Origin: Cycas panzhihuaensis
Taxonomy: Eukaryota > Cycadophyta
Reading direction: 5' to 3'
NCBI GenBank assembly: GCA_023213395.1
Contig: CM041465.1
Span: 121,465,741 to 121,529,740, forward strand
DNA: 64,000 nucleotides
Below the pieces are notes generated by a model. The model had not been told where the DNA came from, did not search any database, and saw nothing but the letters and a program-made list of their open reading frames with translations. The first letter of the stretch is position 1; the number at the start of each line of letters is the position of its first letter. Shown piece after piece: positions 21,466 to 32,663 of this stretch. The position numbers and the translations under genes were made by a program.

Positions 21466-22740
21466 TTAGAATTGGAGATGTGGGAAGTGTTGTTCTCCTT
21501 GTTGCCTACTAAACCACTTGGCCTTACTAGGCAATTGTCCTGCTACTCCAATCCTAAAAGATTCATGTGTCTTATGTCTTGTTTTGGTGGATTTTCTCTC
21601 CAAGATACAATCTTCCTTGAGAGGCTCCTCACTTTTCAAATACAAGTCATCAACTGAAGGTAAAATGAATTGGTCCTGCTCCTCATCTAGCATGGAGGGC
21701 TCAAAGAGTTTTAAATATTTAGCATTTACTACTGAATATATTTGCATATAAGGTGGAAGATCAAGTTGGAAAGCATTGCCACGTACTTTTCTCAAAATCT
21801 TGAATGGTCCATACCTTATAGGTTTGAGTTTCTTGCCTTCTCCTTTTAACCTCTCCTTGCTCAAGTATAACCATACCAAATCTCCTTTTTGAAAAGTACA
21901 CTCTTGCCTATGCTTGTCATGTCTTTCCTTGTACTTTTGTTAGAGTCCTTAGAAGTTGATCATGTACTTCTTTGTGGACTCTCTGGATCTTCTCCAAGTA
22001 TCTTAAAGCCTTGTTATGCTCCTCCTTCTCTTTGATGGATCATTCCTTAGCTTGCATGGAAAACTCTAAGTCAAATGGACTTTGAGGCAAGTATCCCAAA
22101 TAAACTTGAAAAGGTGCTTTAGAGTGTGATGCATGCATTGCCCTATTAAATGCAAATTGTAGAAAAGCCAATGATTCATCCCAAGTCTTTGGATGCTTGG
22201 AATTGTATCCCCTCAATAAATGTACCAAAGTTCTGTTCACTACTTCGGTTTGTCCATCTTCAATTTGGTAAGCATCATCTCCCTTAGTGTCTTCCAGAAT
22301 GATGAAAGGAATCAAGTGTACCGATCTGAAATGATGGAAGAAGGCAAGTCAAAATTCTTCTATGCATGCTCAAAGAACAACTCAACTGCTCCTATTTCTA
22401 TGATTGTCTTCTTACAAGGTATTAGACATATCATTTTACTGAACCTATCTACAACAACAAAGAGATAGTCATGTCCCTTCCTAGTCATGGGAAGTCCCCC
22501 TAAGAAATCAATGGAGATACTTTCCCAAGGCCTAGTGGGAATAGGAAGTGGTGTATACAATCCTAATTTTCTAGAAGAAGGCTTACAAGTACTACACATT
22601 ACACATCCTTTTACATATTTTTTTACATCATTTTGCATTTTTGGCCATACAACATATCTTAAGTTTGTTAAAGTCTTCTCTATACCAAAGTGACCAGCTA
22701 CTTTAGAAGTATGGGCTTCTCTAAGCCACTTGATCTTGTC
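21466..22740 (-). pseudogene. F integrase with C-terminal chromodomain-like tail
   Basis: Minus strand. The HHCC finger is VAGHFGIEKT (about 22700) then CVMCSTCKPSSRK; the core is ISIDFLGGLP (first Asp) and a degenerate second block near 22270-22340 (EDGQTEVVNR keeps the Glu helix). The C-terminus at 21879-21466 has the GPF module (RYGPFKILRKV) and then CILERKSTKTRHKTHESFRI and AKWFSRQQGEQHFP, which fits a divergent chromodomain (residues about 90-135 of that block). The stop is only about 40 bp from the 3' LTR, as in chromoviruses. Frameshifts lie near 21900-22030 and 22330. Confidence 0.82.
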
Positions 22741-23087
22741 TCCTTTTGATGGAACATAGAGCTTCTCCCCTTTGAAAAGTAGACCATCCTTCCAAGCAAG
22801 CTAGGAAGGTCTTCATTTCGCTATGTTCTCTAATTCTTCCTTCAAGGCTTCATCTTCATGGTACGAGTCTTTATACTCTTCATGATGCATTGGCTCCACC
22901 TGCAAACTCATAAGAGAACTACAAACAAAAGCAGAAGAAGAAGTGGAGCAAAGTGGTGTAGATAACATATCAGTAATTTTGTTAGTAGATCCCTTTTTGT
23001 ACTTAATTACAACATTGAATTGTTATAAATAACTCATCCACTTCATGTGTCTTGCTTGCTGTAATTTACTTTGGGTTTGTTAAACCT
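22741..23087 (-). pseudogene. F RNase H C-terminal part and linker (left of G)
   Basis: Continues the F RNase H that starts at 31128 on the other side of G. Near 22985-23085 the minus strand reads MKWMSYLQQFNVVIKYKKGS, the end of a gypsy RNase H. The linker and the beginning of the integrase finger follow to the left. The match across 7.8 kb of G shows G split F here. Confidence 0.75.
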
Positions 23088-23631
23088 TATGTTTACATGT
23101 TAAGGTTATGTACTTTAATTTTTATGTAATATGTGTACTTTTGTACTTTAGGGGTGACTTATCACTTAAGTGATAAAGTGCACACCCACATTCTTTCTAG
23201 TGGCACAATGTTGTCACTAAAGGGTCAAATGGACCCTCATGCATTTTTGCTCACATGAGAGCCTAAAAGGACACATGTCCTACATGCAAGGCATGTATCT
23301 TGGATATTTGACACTTGTCAAACATCCAAGGCCTTAGGTCTCTCATCTCACTCTATATAATGAGACCTCTTCTCATTGTCTCATAAGAGAGTTGGAGCTG
23401 TATTGTTATGCTATCAGTTTGCTAATCAAACTGGTTATTCTCTGGAGGTTGGACCAATTCCAACTCCACATATTGTGTATCATTTTCTCATGCTCCTTCA
23501 TTTATGCTTTGTCTCTTTGCTTTCTCTTTACCTTGAGAATATTATACTTGTTAGTGTTTTGTGTTTCTAGAACTAGAGTGATCCTAGTTTCTAGATCTTG
23601 GGACTGTGAGGCCATCTAGCCTCTTTTCACA
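23088..23631 (+). repeat. G 5' LTR (544 bp)
   Basis: TGTTAAACC to CTTTTCACA. TATA box TATATAA at 23354-23360, followed about 30 bp later by the likely transcript start. A perfect 14-bp palindrome (CACTTAAG-type: ATCACTTAAGTGAT, about 23161-23174) lies in U3. Confidence 0.93.
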
Positions 23632-23633
23632 TT

Positions 23634-23648
23634 TGGTATCAAAGCAAG
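23634..23648 (+). promoter_or_regulatory. G primer-binding site (initiator tRNA-Met type)
   Basis: TGGTATCAAAGCAAG two bases after the LTR; one mismatch in the first 12 to the standard plant tRNA-iMet complement TGGTATCAGAGC. Confidence 0.8.
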
Positions 23649-26121
23649 AGGAGACTAGCTCCCTGCATTACGGTTTCTGATTTGTTCAAGGAGATTTGAA
23701 GAAAGCATACAAACCCTTGGTGACGACCTTCGCACTCTGAAGGTGATCCAAGGTTTGTTTGAAGATTTTTTTTTTCAGGTTCAAACGTTTGGAGCTATTT
23801 TTGAAGGCTGGAGCCGGGTTATGCTCAAATTTGATTTTTTTCTTACAAAGACCTGTTGGGTGTAGCATGAATTGCTATTACAAACAGTGATTTCTTTTTT
23901 GAAAATATTATTCTATTAAATTTCTTTTTTTTCACTCAGATCTGTAAAAAGTAGAAAGATTGTACTTAGATCTGTTCAGTTGAAGTTAGAATTTTTTTTT
24001 ATGATTCTAGATCTGTGTACTAAGGTTTAGAACTCTGTTGTTCTAACCTCTCTTTGGCTAACTGGTGAAAAAGAAAAATATCCACTCCTGGTAGTAGAAA
24101 TCTACTCATTGTTGTATTTACAGATCCTGTAACTACCAAAGACTAAGGCAAAGCTGTATTCTGAAGTTGTTGAACAAGCACTCTGCCTCTGCAACCTACC
24201 CAACCTGGTGCAGTCCTCTCTGGAGACTCATCAAAATCCCAGAAACTCACCAATCAGATCTGCACTCTTCTGGAGGAGTCTCAAACCTTGCGTGGGTCCC
24301 AGCTACATCTTCAATCGACCGTACGGTAGCTCTTAGAGTGCCTTTGCACCCTCAGCATCTGCCCCGGTCCATCGCCCAACCACTGCTCTCTTTGAGCCGT
24401 ACTCATCCTATGATAAATGAAATCAATCCAAATCTGGACTAAATCTATGTTGGACCTCAGGAAACCTGCCTGTGAAGTCTGGGTCGAATCTGAGTCTTCC
24501 TCGAGCGGATCGATCTGTTTCTTCTTCTCCGCGGGTGCACGGAAAAACGGCGGCTGAGCGACGTCTGTTTTTTCCAAATTTTTTCATTCAAAAATTTGAG
24601 TGTTATAAACTTTAGCTTATAAAAATAGGAATATTCTTAGTATATTCTTATTTACATAGACTTTAAATCCTAAAGTTTATATTAAATCTTCTATTAAGTC
24701 ATTTAATCATCAAAAAATCACTTTTTAACCCAAATTTAAAAGGGTATTTTTATTTTCTGACTTCATTTAAGACTAAATCAAGTCTTTCCAAGTATTTTCC
24801 TACATTAAAAGTGATTTTCTTCTCTTTATTAAGTCAATTTTACAAATCAAGGCGCTTTGCATAGTGACCTTAGCTTAAATTTATTAAGAGAAAAATCATC
24901 TTTTTTTATATTTTTGAAGCTAAAAATATTCTAAGTATTGAGTGATTTCATTAAATCACCAATAGTAACTTGAACTCACTTATTTGGAGACTCAAAAATA
25001 CTTTTGCTTTAATGTTTTAAAAGGCTCACTGCGTGGTGTCCTTAGTGTTCAAGTTGCAAAAAAAATTCAAATTTCAGCCTATATTTTTGGCTCTTAAAAG
25101 TTTTTTTTAACACTTAGTTAATTTTGAATAAGTGTTAATTGACTTTAAGTGAAGTGATTTTAAGTGTTTTCATATTGAAAAAGTGATATTTATCACTATT
25201 TTTTAAACACTTTTAAGGCACCTTGCATGGTGACCTAATGCCCTTAGTCACAAAGAGGGCTCAAAAACACTTTGTACTTAATAAAAATCACTTCTCTTTT
25301 TGATCGTTGGGACTAATTTAAAGTCCCAACACTTGGTGCTTGATGTCCATTTTCATGCAAGTGGTTCTCTTACTTTCACTTCTTCAGCATTAAAAGGAAC
25401 TCACATGTATCTTTATCACAAGTTTTGCCTTACTTCATTCAGTACTTAAGCTTTTTTTTCAAAAAGTACTTTGCAAAACTTATTGTAATCAAACATTTGA
25501 TTTCTTACTTGGATCAACAAGCACTACACTTCATTAAAGTGCTCATTGTAAAAAACACTTCTAGTGTTTTTATTGGTGTACTTACATTGCTTCCTCTTGA
25601 AGCCACTTTCATTGTAAAGCTTAATCAAAGCATTCTCATAAGTACATCTTCCAAGTAAAAGAAATCTAAGTTCACTTTAAAAACTGCTAAAAAGTGACTT
25701 AAAATCTTGTTGGAGAGGCTCGAAAAAGGTTCAAACCTTGCCTCTAAAATAGTCTTAAGCTTGGTGCATTCCCGAGGAGACCAACCGACCGTACGGTCAG
25801 TGCACGACAATTAAGGTTGCTTGAGGGAAAGGAGGTGCGAAAAGGGTGTTATTGGGGTTGTGAATCCTAGGGAAAGCATGGTACGTCCATGCAGATCAAC
25901 CCTACTTGCCTTGTCCTAGATTTAACTTGGCCAACTATTGGATCTCCTCTATAAGATCAGAGTTGGACCAACTCCATAGCCTAGTCCTCCACCCCTCATC
26001 ATTCCATTCAGTTGTTGGATCTTCTAGTAAGATCGAATTTGGTTTCGTTAAAGGTGGAACTTAAGCGGCAAGCTTTGAGTTTCCAGGTTATCTGCTAGCT
26101 TCAAGCTTTTATAACTGAAAC
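23649..26121 (+). other. G: unusually long (2.5 kb) untranslated leader
   Basis: No coding signal; the reading frames at 24167-24577 show no domain. It contains three diverged repeats of a GGCxCxTTGCATGGTGACCTTAG-like core (about 24850, 25023 and 25215) separated by AT-rich stretches with AAGTGATTT motifs. Two CGACCGTACGGT palindromes lie at about 24317 and 25787; the second is conserved in B's leader. Size and repeats suggest RNA structure or a regulatory leader (inference). Confidence 0.7.
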
Positions 26122-27210
26122 ATGGTTGTTATAAACATGCTAAATGCATGCACCATTCGATTAACAGGACAAGATAATTATCAAAAATGGAAGAGACTCA
26201 CTCAGAACTTGCTGATCATGAACGAATTTTGAAGTTATGTTTCTGGGAGATTACTTGGACCAACACCTGTTATCAATGGAAATGTTACTGTGCAACCTGA
26301 TGATGCTTCACTTGTTGCTTGGGAAGCCAAAGAAGAAATCGCTTTGGCATTCCTTCACATGATTGTTGATGTGCATGTAGATTAGAATATTGCTTGTGCT
26401 AAAACTTCTAAGGAAGCTTGGGACATTTTGTTCTCATTGTATGAAAGGCGAGATGAAGCTCGTATTTTAATGGTTAGGGCAAAATTGTATTCTGTTAAGT
26501 CTGTCAAGCCCATGTCGGCTTTTCTTTCCTCCATCAAGGAGGTATGTAATGAACTGAATACACTAGGTAGTCCAGCTACAAGAGATGAATTGATCACATC
26601 CATCACCAAAGCTTTACCCAAGGATTACAATGGCTTCATTTCATCTACTACAAGAGATGGTTCTCTCAAAATTATGACATTCAATGAATTTGAAAGTCTG
26701 CTACTTCAAGAAGAACAAATCTACACTAAAGATAATGAGGAGGAACCATCTACATCAGGTGCATTCACGGCCAACTCAAAGGCCAAACAAAGAACCCAAA
26801 CACTGCACTCTCAAAGTTTGAGAACATGAACATTGGGTCTTCAAGGACCAATGTTGTATGTCGTGTGTGGCAAACTTGGCTACATAGCACACGATTGTCG
26901 GAAAAACAAGCGGATCTACGTCGTGACAAGAATAGCCACGTCATTCGAATCAGCGATAATAGCAACCACGTCGGTGATGCGAACAAAGGTTTCAAAGGCA
27001 ACAACGGCGAAGCAACCCCCTCGACCAAATCGAGGTGCCTATCGAGGAGGTCAAAGAGGAAGGGGGGGTTTCGGAGGTGGCAATCAACGCCACTTTAATC
27101 AATTTGCAGATGAAGACAAACTGTTTTGTGCATATTAGATATCCAAGGTTGATGAAACTTGGATTATTGATTCTGGAGCTTCACAACACGACTGGAAGTG
27201 AAGAGCTCCT
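26122..27210 (+). pseudogene. G gag and protease start
   Basis: ATG at 26122 opens a frame that holds to about 27200 with stops at about 26230, 26382 and 26827. Blocks: IRLTGQDNYQKWKRLTQNLL, LYERRDEARILMVRAKLY, FNEFESLLLQEEQIY, then a zinc knuckle whose first Cys lies at the edge of damage (VVCGKLGYIAHDC). An Arg/Gly-rich stretch (YRGGQRGRGGFGGGNQR, near 27050) is typical of RNA-binding tails. The protease active site WIIDSGASQHDW is intact at about 27160-27197. The frame is then lost. Confidence 0.87.
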
Positions 27211-28640
27211 CACCAACAACAAGGAAGGCAAAGGTCAATCAGTGACCTTTGGGAATAATCAATCTGTTGAAATTTCTGGAGTAGGCACAATAACTCCATT
27301 TTCTTCTTCATCAAATCCTTCCTCCTCATTTCCTGATGGCAATGCCTATTTAATACCTTCAATGGACAAAAACTTACTATCCGTTAGCAAGTTGGACATG
27401 CAACAGATGAGTGTATTATTCAGAAATGGGAAATGTATAATCAGTGACAAAGAAGACCAAGTAGCAGCTGTTGGCTATGAGGATCAAGGCCTCTACAGAT
27501 TAGATGCAAATAATATAACACTTGATTCTGCTTACTCTGGTTCCATTGTCACTCCTTACTTGTCTGAGATGCAACTTTGGCATCAACGTCTAGGCCATTT
27601 GAGCTTTTAGACAATTTGAGGTAGATGATCAACAAGAACATGGTACATGAGATTCCTAAGATTTATGGAACAAAATGTCTTTGTGAAGCGTGCATTATGG
27701 GAACTCAGCATCGCTTGCCTTTCCCTAAAGGCAAAGCATGGTGTGCATCACATCCTTTGCGGTTCGTACATTCGGATTTGTGTGGACCTATGTCCACATC
27801 ATCTTTTGGAGGAGCTTTGTATTACATCTCCATCATTGATGACTTTTCTCACAAAGTCTGGGTCTATTTCATCAAACACAAATCTAAAGTTTTTCCAAGT
27901 TCAAAGAATTCAAGCTTGAAGTGGAAAATGAGTCTGGCCATTCAATCAAAACATTAAGGACAGACAATGGAGGTGAATTTACATCAAATGAATTCACCCA
28001 ATCTGAGATAATGGCATTCGGAGACAATTGACTATACCTCACACTCCTCAACAAAATGGAGTCTCCGAACGAATGAACAGAACTTTGGCCAATAAAGCCA
28101 AAGCTATGATGCATGCACAATGACTCACTCGAGCTTACTGGGCAGAAGCATTTCACACAGCTGCCTATGTAGCCAATTGCAGTCCTACTACAGCAGTCAC
28201 CAACATGACACCCGAGGAGGCATGGTCTGGCAAAAAGCCTACTGTCAGCCATTTGAGGACTTTTGGGTGCACTGCTTATATGCACATTCTCGATCAACAA
28301 AGGAAGAAATTAGACAAGCATAGTCTGAAATGCATCTTTGTAGGATATGCCATTCACAGCAAAGCCTACAAGTTGTATGATTCCATAGGGAAGAAAATGC
28401 ATCTCCCAAGAGATGTCATCTTTGCTGAAGAAGATCACAAGGAGTTGCAAACAGCATCCATGCAACCTCCCATTGACAAAGGCGAGAAATTGTTGAGGCC
28501 TTCCTTCCCTCTCAATCTTCTACACCATGTACATCATCTGCACCTACTGGACCGTCTACTTCAACTGAATTTTCTCCACTTGATCCAAGCACATCTTTTG
28601 TTGACCAACCACTCAGACCAGAAGATCTTGAGGTTTAAGT
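27210..28640 (+). pseudogene. G GAG-pre-integrase and integrase
   Basis: Second frame from about 27200: NLLSVSKLDMQQMSVLF, QGLYRLDAN and MQLWHQRLGHLSF, then a stop at 27608-27610. The zinc module finishes with CLCEACIMGTQHRLPFPK, followed by HSDLCGPMSTSSFGGALYYI and IDDFSHKVWVYFIKHKS (first catalytic Asp). A frameshift at about 27885 leads to the RTDNGGEFTSNEF block (about 27960). The core ends with QNGVSERMNRTL (about 28060). The C-terminal part at 28205-28470 has FGCTAYMHILDQQRKKLD and CIFVGYAIHSKAYKLYD. Confidence 0.87.
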
Positions 28641-28683
28641 AACTTCGATTCAAAAGTTACTTAAATGGTACACACAAATAGTT

Positions 28684-30291
28684 CAGGACGATCACATCAT
28701 TGAAGGAAAACGTCCATCTAAATATCGGCAGCAAACCAATTATGCACTTATGGCTGAAGTGCTATGTGTTGATGAGCCTTCCACTTTTGAGGAGGCTTCT
28801 GAAAATGAAAATTGGAAGACTGCCATGGATGAAGAAATCCATTCTATTGAAAAGAATGGTACTTGGGATTTGGTTGAATTGCCTAAACACAAACAGGCAA
28901 TTAGTTGCAAATGGGTCTATAAGACCAAATTACATTTTGATGGTTCACTTAAGCTGCAGAAGGCCCGCCTTGTGGCAAAAGGATTTAAACAAAAAGAAGG
29001 CATAGACTATGAGGAAACTTTTGCACCAGTGGGAAATGTGAACGCCATCAGACTCATCTTGGCCTTAGCTGTTCAATACAAATGGCCAGTCTATCAGATG
29101 GACGTGAAGAGCGCCTTTCTTAATGGCGATCTTTAGGAGGAGGTATACTTGGAGCAACCTCCCGGTTACAAAGTACAAGGCAAGGAGCATTTTGTATGTC
29201 GCCTAAAAAAGGCGTTATATGGCTTGAAACAAGCTCCAAGAGCATGGTACTCAAAGATCGATGATTAGTTCTTGAGACATGGGTTTCATCGATCTACTTC
29301 AGATTCTAATCTGTATGTAAAACATGAAAAGAACCATGTCATTTAAGTCGCCTTGTATGTAGATGACTTAGTGATCACTGGCAGTGACACTAAGATGATA
29401 CACATTCTCCAAGATGACTTGAAGAGAAGTTTCGAGATGACAGATCTTGGACTTCTCCATTATTTTTTAGGCTTTGAGATATGGCAACAGCCAGGCTATA
29501 TCTTCATCTCCCAAGCGAAATATTTTTGGGACATTTTGCAGTGGTTCAGGATGCAAGACTGCAAACCAACGCCTACACCAATGGAGAATGGATCTAAGCT
29601 TACTCTCAATGAGGAAGCTGCACCTGCAGATCCCACACTTTACCGGCAGTTGATTGGGAGCCTCATCTATCTCACCAACACTCGACCGGACATTTCATTT
29701 GCAGTTGGGATTTGTTCATGTTACATGTCGCAACCCAATCAGATACATTGGAATGCGGCTAAATGCATACTTAAATACATCAAAGGCACATTGCAGCATG
29801 GCCTTGAGTGTGCGAATAATGAGAACTTCACTCTGGAAGGGTTCTCAGATTCTGATTGGGCAGGTTGCGAAGATAGCAAGAAATCAACCTTGGGATATTG
29901 TTTTTCTCTTGGTTCAGCAGTTGTTTCATGGAGTTGCAAGAAGCAACCCATTGTTACCTTGTCCTCCACCGAAGCAAAGTACAAAGCTGCAGTCAGTGCA
30001 GCTTGTGAAGCTATCTGTTTACGACGGATTCTTGGGGAACTTGGACTTGAGTAAAATCACCCCACCAGGTTATATTGTGACAATCAAAGTGTACTCAAGT
30101 TAGCTAAGAATCCAGTTTTTCATGCGCGGACAAAACTCATCGAGGTTCACCATCACTTCATCAGAGAGCATGTGCAGAATGGTGAGATCAACCTCCAGTA
30201 CAGACCTACAGAGGAGCAGACAGCAGATATCTTTACCAAGCCTCTTGGTAGAGAAAAGTTTCTAAAATTCTGAGATAGTCTTGGTGTCTGA
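28684..30291 (+). pseudogene. G reverse transcriptase and RNase H (one frame, several stops)
   Basis: A single frame with stops at about 29134, 29266, 29344 and 30052, and no frameshift. RT blocks: [81 protein letters not shown], and the catalytic ALYVDDLVITGSD. RNase H: DPTLYRQLIGSLIYLTNTRP, FSDSDWAGCEDSKKSTLGY, LSSTEAKYKAA and KNPVFHARTKLIEVHHHFIR. The preservation of a single frame suggests G was intact relatively recently. Confidence 0.92.
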
Positions 30292-30308
30292 CTTAACATT
30301 GTAAACTG

Positions 30309-30318
30309 TAAGGGGTGG
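30309..30318 (+). other. G polypurine tract
   Basis: AAGGGGTGG-type tract immediately before the 3' LTR; primes plus-strand cDNA synthesis in the family. Confidence 0.6.
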
Positions 30319-30869
30319 TGTTAAACTTTATGTTTACATGTTAAGGTTATGTACTTTAATTTTTATGTAATATGTGTACTTTTGTACTTTAGGGGTGACT
30401 TATCACTTAAGTGATAAAGTGCACACCCACATTCTTTTTAGTGACACAACGTTGTCACAAAGGGTCAAATGGACCCTCATGCATTTTTGCTCACATGAGA
30501 GCCCAAAAGAACACGTCCTACATGCAAGGCATGTATCTTGGATGTTTGACACTTGTCGAACATCCAAGGCCTTAGGTCTTTCATCTCACTCTATATAATG
30601 AGACCTCTTCTCATTGTCTCATAAGAGAGTTGGAGCTGTATTGTTATGCTGTCAGTTTGCTAATCAAACTGGTTATTCTTTGGAGGTTGGACCAATTCCG
30701 GCTCCACATATTGGGTATGATTTTCTCATGCTCCTTCATTTATGCTTTGTCTCTTTGCTTTCTCTTTACCTTGAGAATATTATACTTGTTAGTGTTTTGT
30801 GCTTCTAGAACTAGAGTGATCTTAGTTTCTAGATCTTGGGACTGTGAGGCCATCTAGCCTCTTTTCACA
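30319..30869 (+). repeat. G 3' LTR
   Basis: TGTTAAACT to CTTTTCACA, about 97% identical to 23088-23631. TATATAA box at 30592-30598. Followed by target copy GGATT. Confidence 0.93.
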
Positions 30870-32099
30870 GGATTTGCAAAAATTGAAGAGGCTTATGATC
30901 GGTATGAACTATAACCTCTTTTCCAAGTAGGTAGGACCTCCAATGCTTGCATGCTTGATGTAGTGCGAACATTTCTCGATCATATGTTGGGTAGTTTTTC
31001 ATTTGAGGGGTGAAGACTTCCGAATGATAAGCAATAGGCTTCCCATCTTGAATAAGGACAACTCCCGTCGCATTTCCACTTGCATCAGCTTCTACTTCAA
31101 AAGGCCTTTGCAAATTTGGCATTGCCAAAACCGGTGCTTCAAAAATTTTCTTCTTTAAAAGAACAAAAGCTTCTTCCTCCTTGGAACCCCAAGTAAACTT
31201 TTTTTAATCCATGTAGAGGTGTTGCAACCTGTGAGAAATGAAGAATAAACTTTCTCAAGTATTGACAAGCTCTTAAAAGACTTCACCTCTGTGGTGTTTG
31301 TTGGCCTAGGCCATTTGAGGATGGCTTGAGTCTTGAGTGGATCGATGCTCAACTTTCCTCCTCCAACCATAAAGCCTAAGAAGACTAAGTTCTCCTTGCC
31401 AAATTCACACTTCTTCACATGAAGTTTCAAATGATGTTTAGCCATAGTCTTCAAAACTTCTTCTATGTGCTGCAAATGTTCCTCCCATGTGTTGCTAAAA
31501 ATCAAAATGTCATCAAGATAGACAACAACAAAATTATCCAAGTAAGGCCTTAACACTTCATTCATTAGCCTCATGAATGTTGCAGGAGCATTACACAATC
31601 CGAAAGGCATAACCATCCATTCAAAGAGTCCTTGCTTTGTTTTGAAGGCCATCTTCCATGTGTCCTCCTCTTTAACCCTAACTTGGTGATAACCACTTTT
31701 CAAATCCAACTTAGTAAAATAACAAGCATGCTGAATTTGATCAAGAAAATCATCTATGCGAGGCAAAGGGTAGCGATTTTTAATTGTAATTTTATTCAAA
31801 GCACAAACGTCTATACACATTCTCCATCCTCCATCCTTCTTAGGCACCAAGACAATTGGTGACCCACAAGGTGAACATGAAGGTCTTATGACCCCTTGAT
31901 CAAGCAACTCCTCAACTTGCCTCTTTATCTCATTATTCTCTACAATGGATGGCCTATACAAAGCAATATTAGGCAATGGTGCATCTCCTACAAGAGTGAT
32001 TTCATGCTCTATCTTTCTCTTTGGTGGTAGCCCATCAACATGTTGAAATAGAATGTCATACCTTGTCTTTAACTCCTCAATTTGTTGCATTTGTTTAGG
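30870..32099 (-). pseudogene. F reverse transcriptase and RNase H (right of G)
   Basis: Minus strand, 32090 to 30870. RT: DVCALNKITIKNRYPLPRID, YFTKLDLKSGYHQVRV, MPFGLCNAPATFMRLMNEVL and the catalytic VVVYLDDILIF (YLDD). RNase H from 31128: FEVEADASGNATGVVL, YDREMFALHQACKHWRSYLL, VHTDHKPLQFL, then cut by G. A frameshift near 31150-31250 separates the two. YLDD and SGYHQ are typical of chromoviruses and contrast with FLDD in D and E. Confidence 0.92.
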
Positions 32100-32663
32100 T
32101 TATATAAGTAGAGTGCAAGTAGAAGGACCTTCTTCATCTCTTGGCTCTTCTTTTCTCCTTACCATTAAGATGATGAATTTACCACATGCATTGATCATCC
32201 TTTTTGCTTGAGTGGCTGAAATTAATGTTATCTTATCCAAGTGCTTCTTTGTGGCCTTTATGATGAAGCCCTTGTTATCCTTCATCAACCGATACTTTCT
32301 CTCCCTTCGATAGAGAGTGCATCTCGATTCCACAAGTAGGGACTCCCAAGCACAACATGGCATACATCTAATGGTACCACATCACATATCACTTCATCAA
32401 CAAAAACATTAGTGATGGAAAATTTAAGTGTACATTGCTTTGATATTTGCATTTCCACATCTTTATGGATCCAACCAAGAGGATATGGGTGAGGGTGGAG
32501 TAGTTACCAACCGAAGGCTCTTTACCAAACTTTCTGAGATCGAATTCTTTTGGCTCCCCGGATCTATAATGGCACCAATAATATTATTTCCTATTTGAAG
32601 CTTGAAGTGAAATAGTTCCTCCCTTGTAGCATCATCTCCATAATTTGTAAGTAGAGTAACCTT
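32100..32663 (-). pseudogene. F aspartic protease and linker
   Basis: On the minus strand the active site reads GAIIDPGSQKNSIS (about 32540-32585); the usual DSGS/DSGA appears as DPGS. The second conserved block, LDVCHVVLGSPYLW, is at about 32330-32370, with the expected hydrophobic-Leu-Gly-x-Pro. The linker at 32363-32100 contains FIIKATKKHLDKITLISATQ and leads into RT. Frames change near 32490 and 32360. Confidence 0.8.

Larger units (their letters stand above)
23088..30869 (+). mobile_element. Copia element G, plus strand, nested in F
   Basis: A complete but inactive Ty1/copia of 7782 bp. LTRs 23088-23631 and 30319-30869 start TGTTAAAC and end TTTTCACA. Target copies are GGGTT (23083-23087) and GGATT (30870-30874), one mismatch. 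Internal order: tRNA-Met-type primer site, 2.5-kb leader, gag, protease, integrase, RT, RNase H, polypurine tract. The LTRs differ at about 17 positions plus two small indels (my hand count), about 3%. Confidence 0.94.

Noticed and set aside
24167-24577. Small genes in G's leader on both strands
   Set aside because: No recognisable domain, overlapping on opposite strands, within an untranslated leader.
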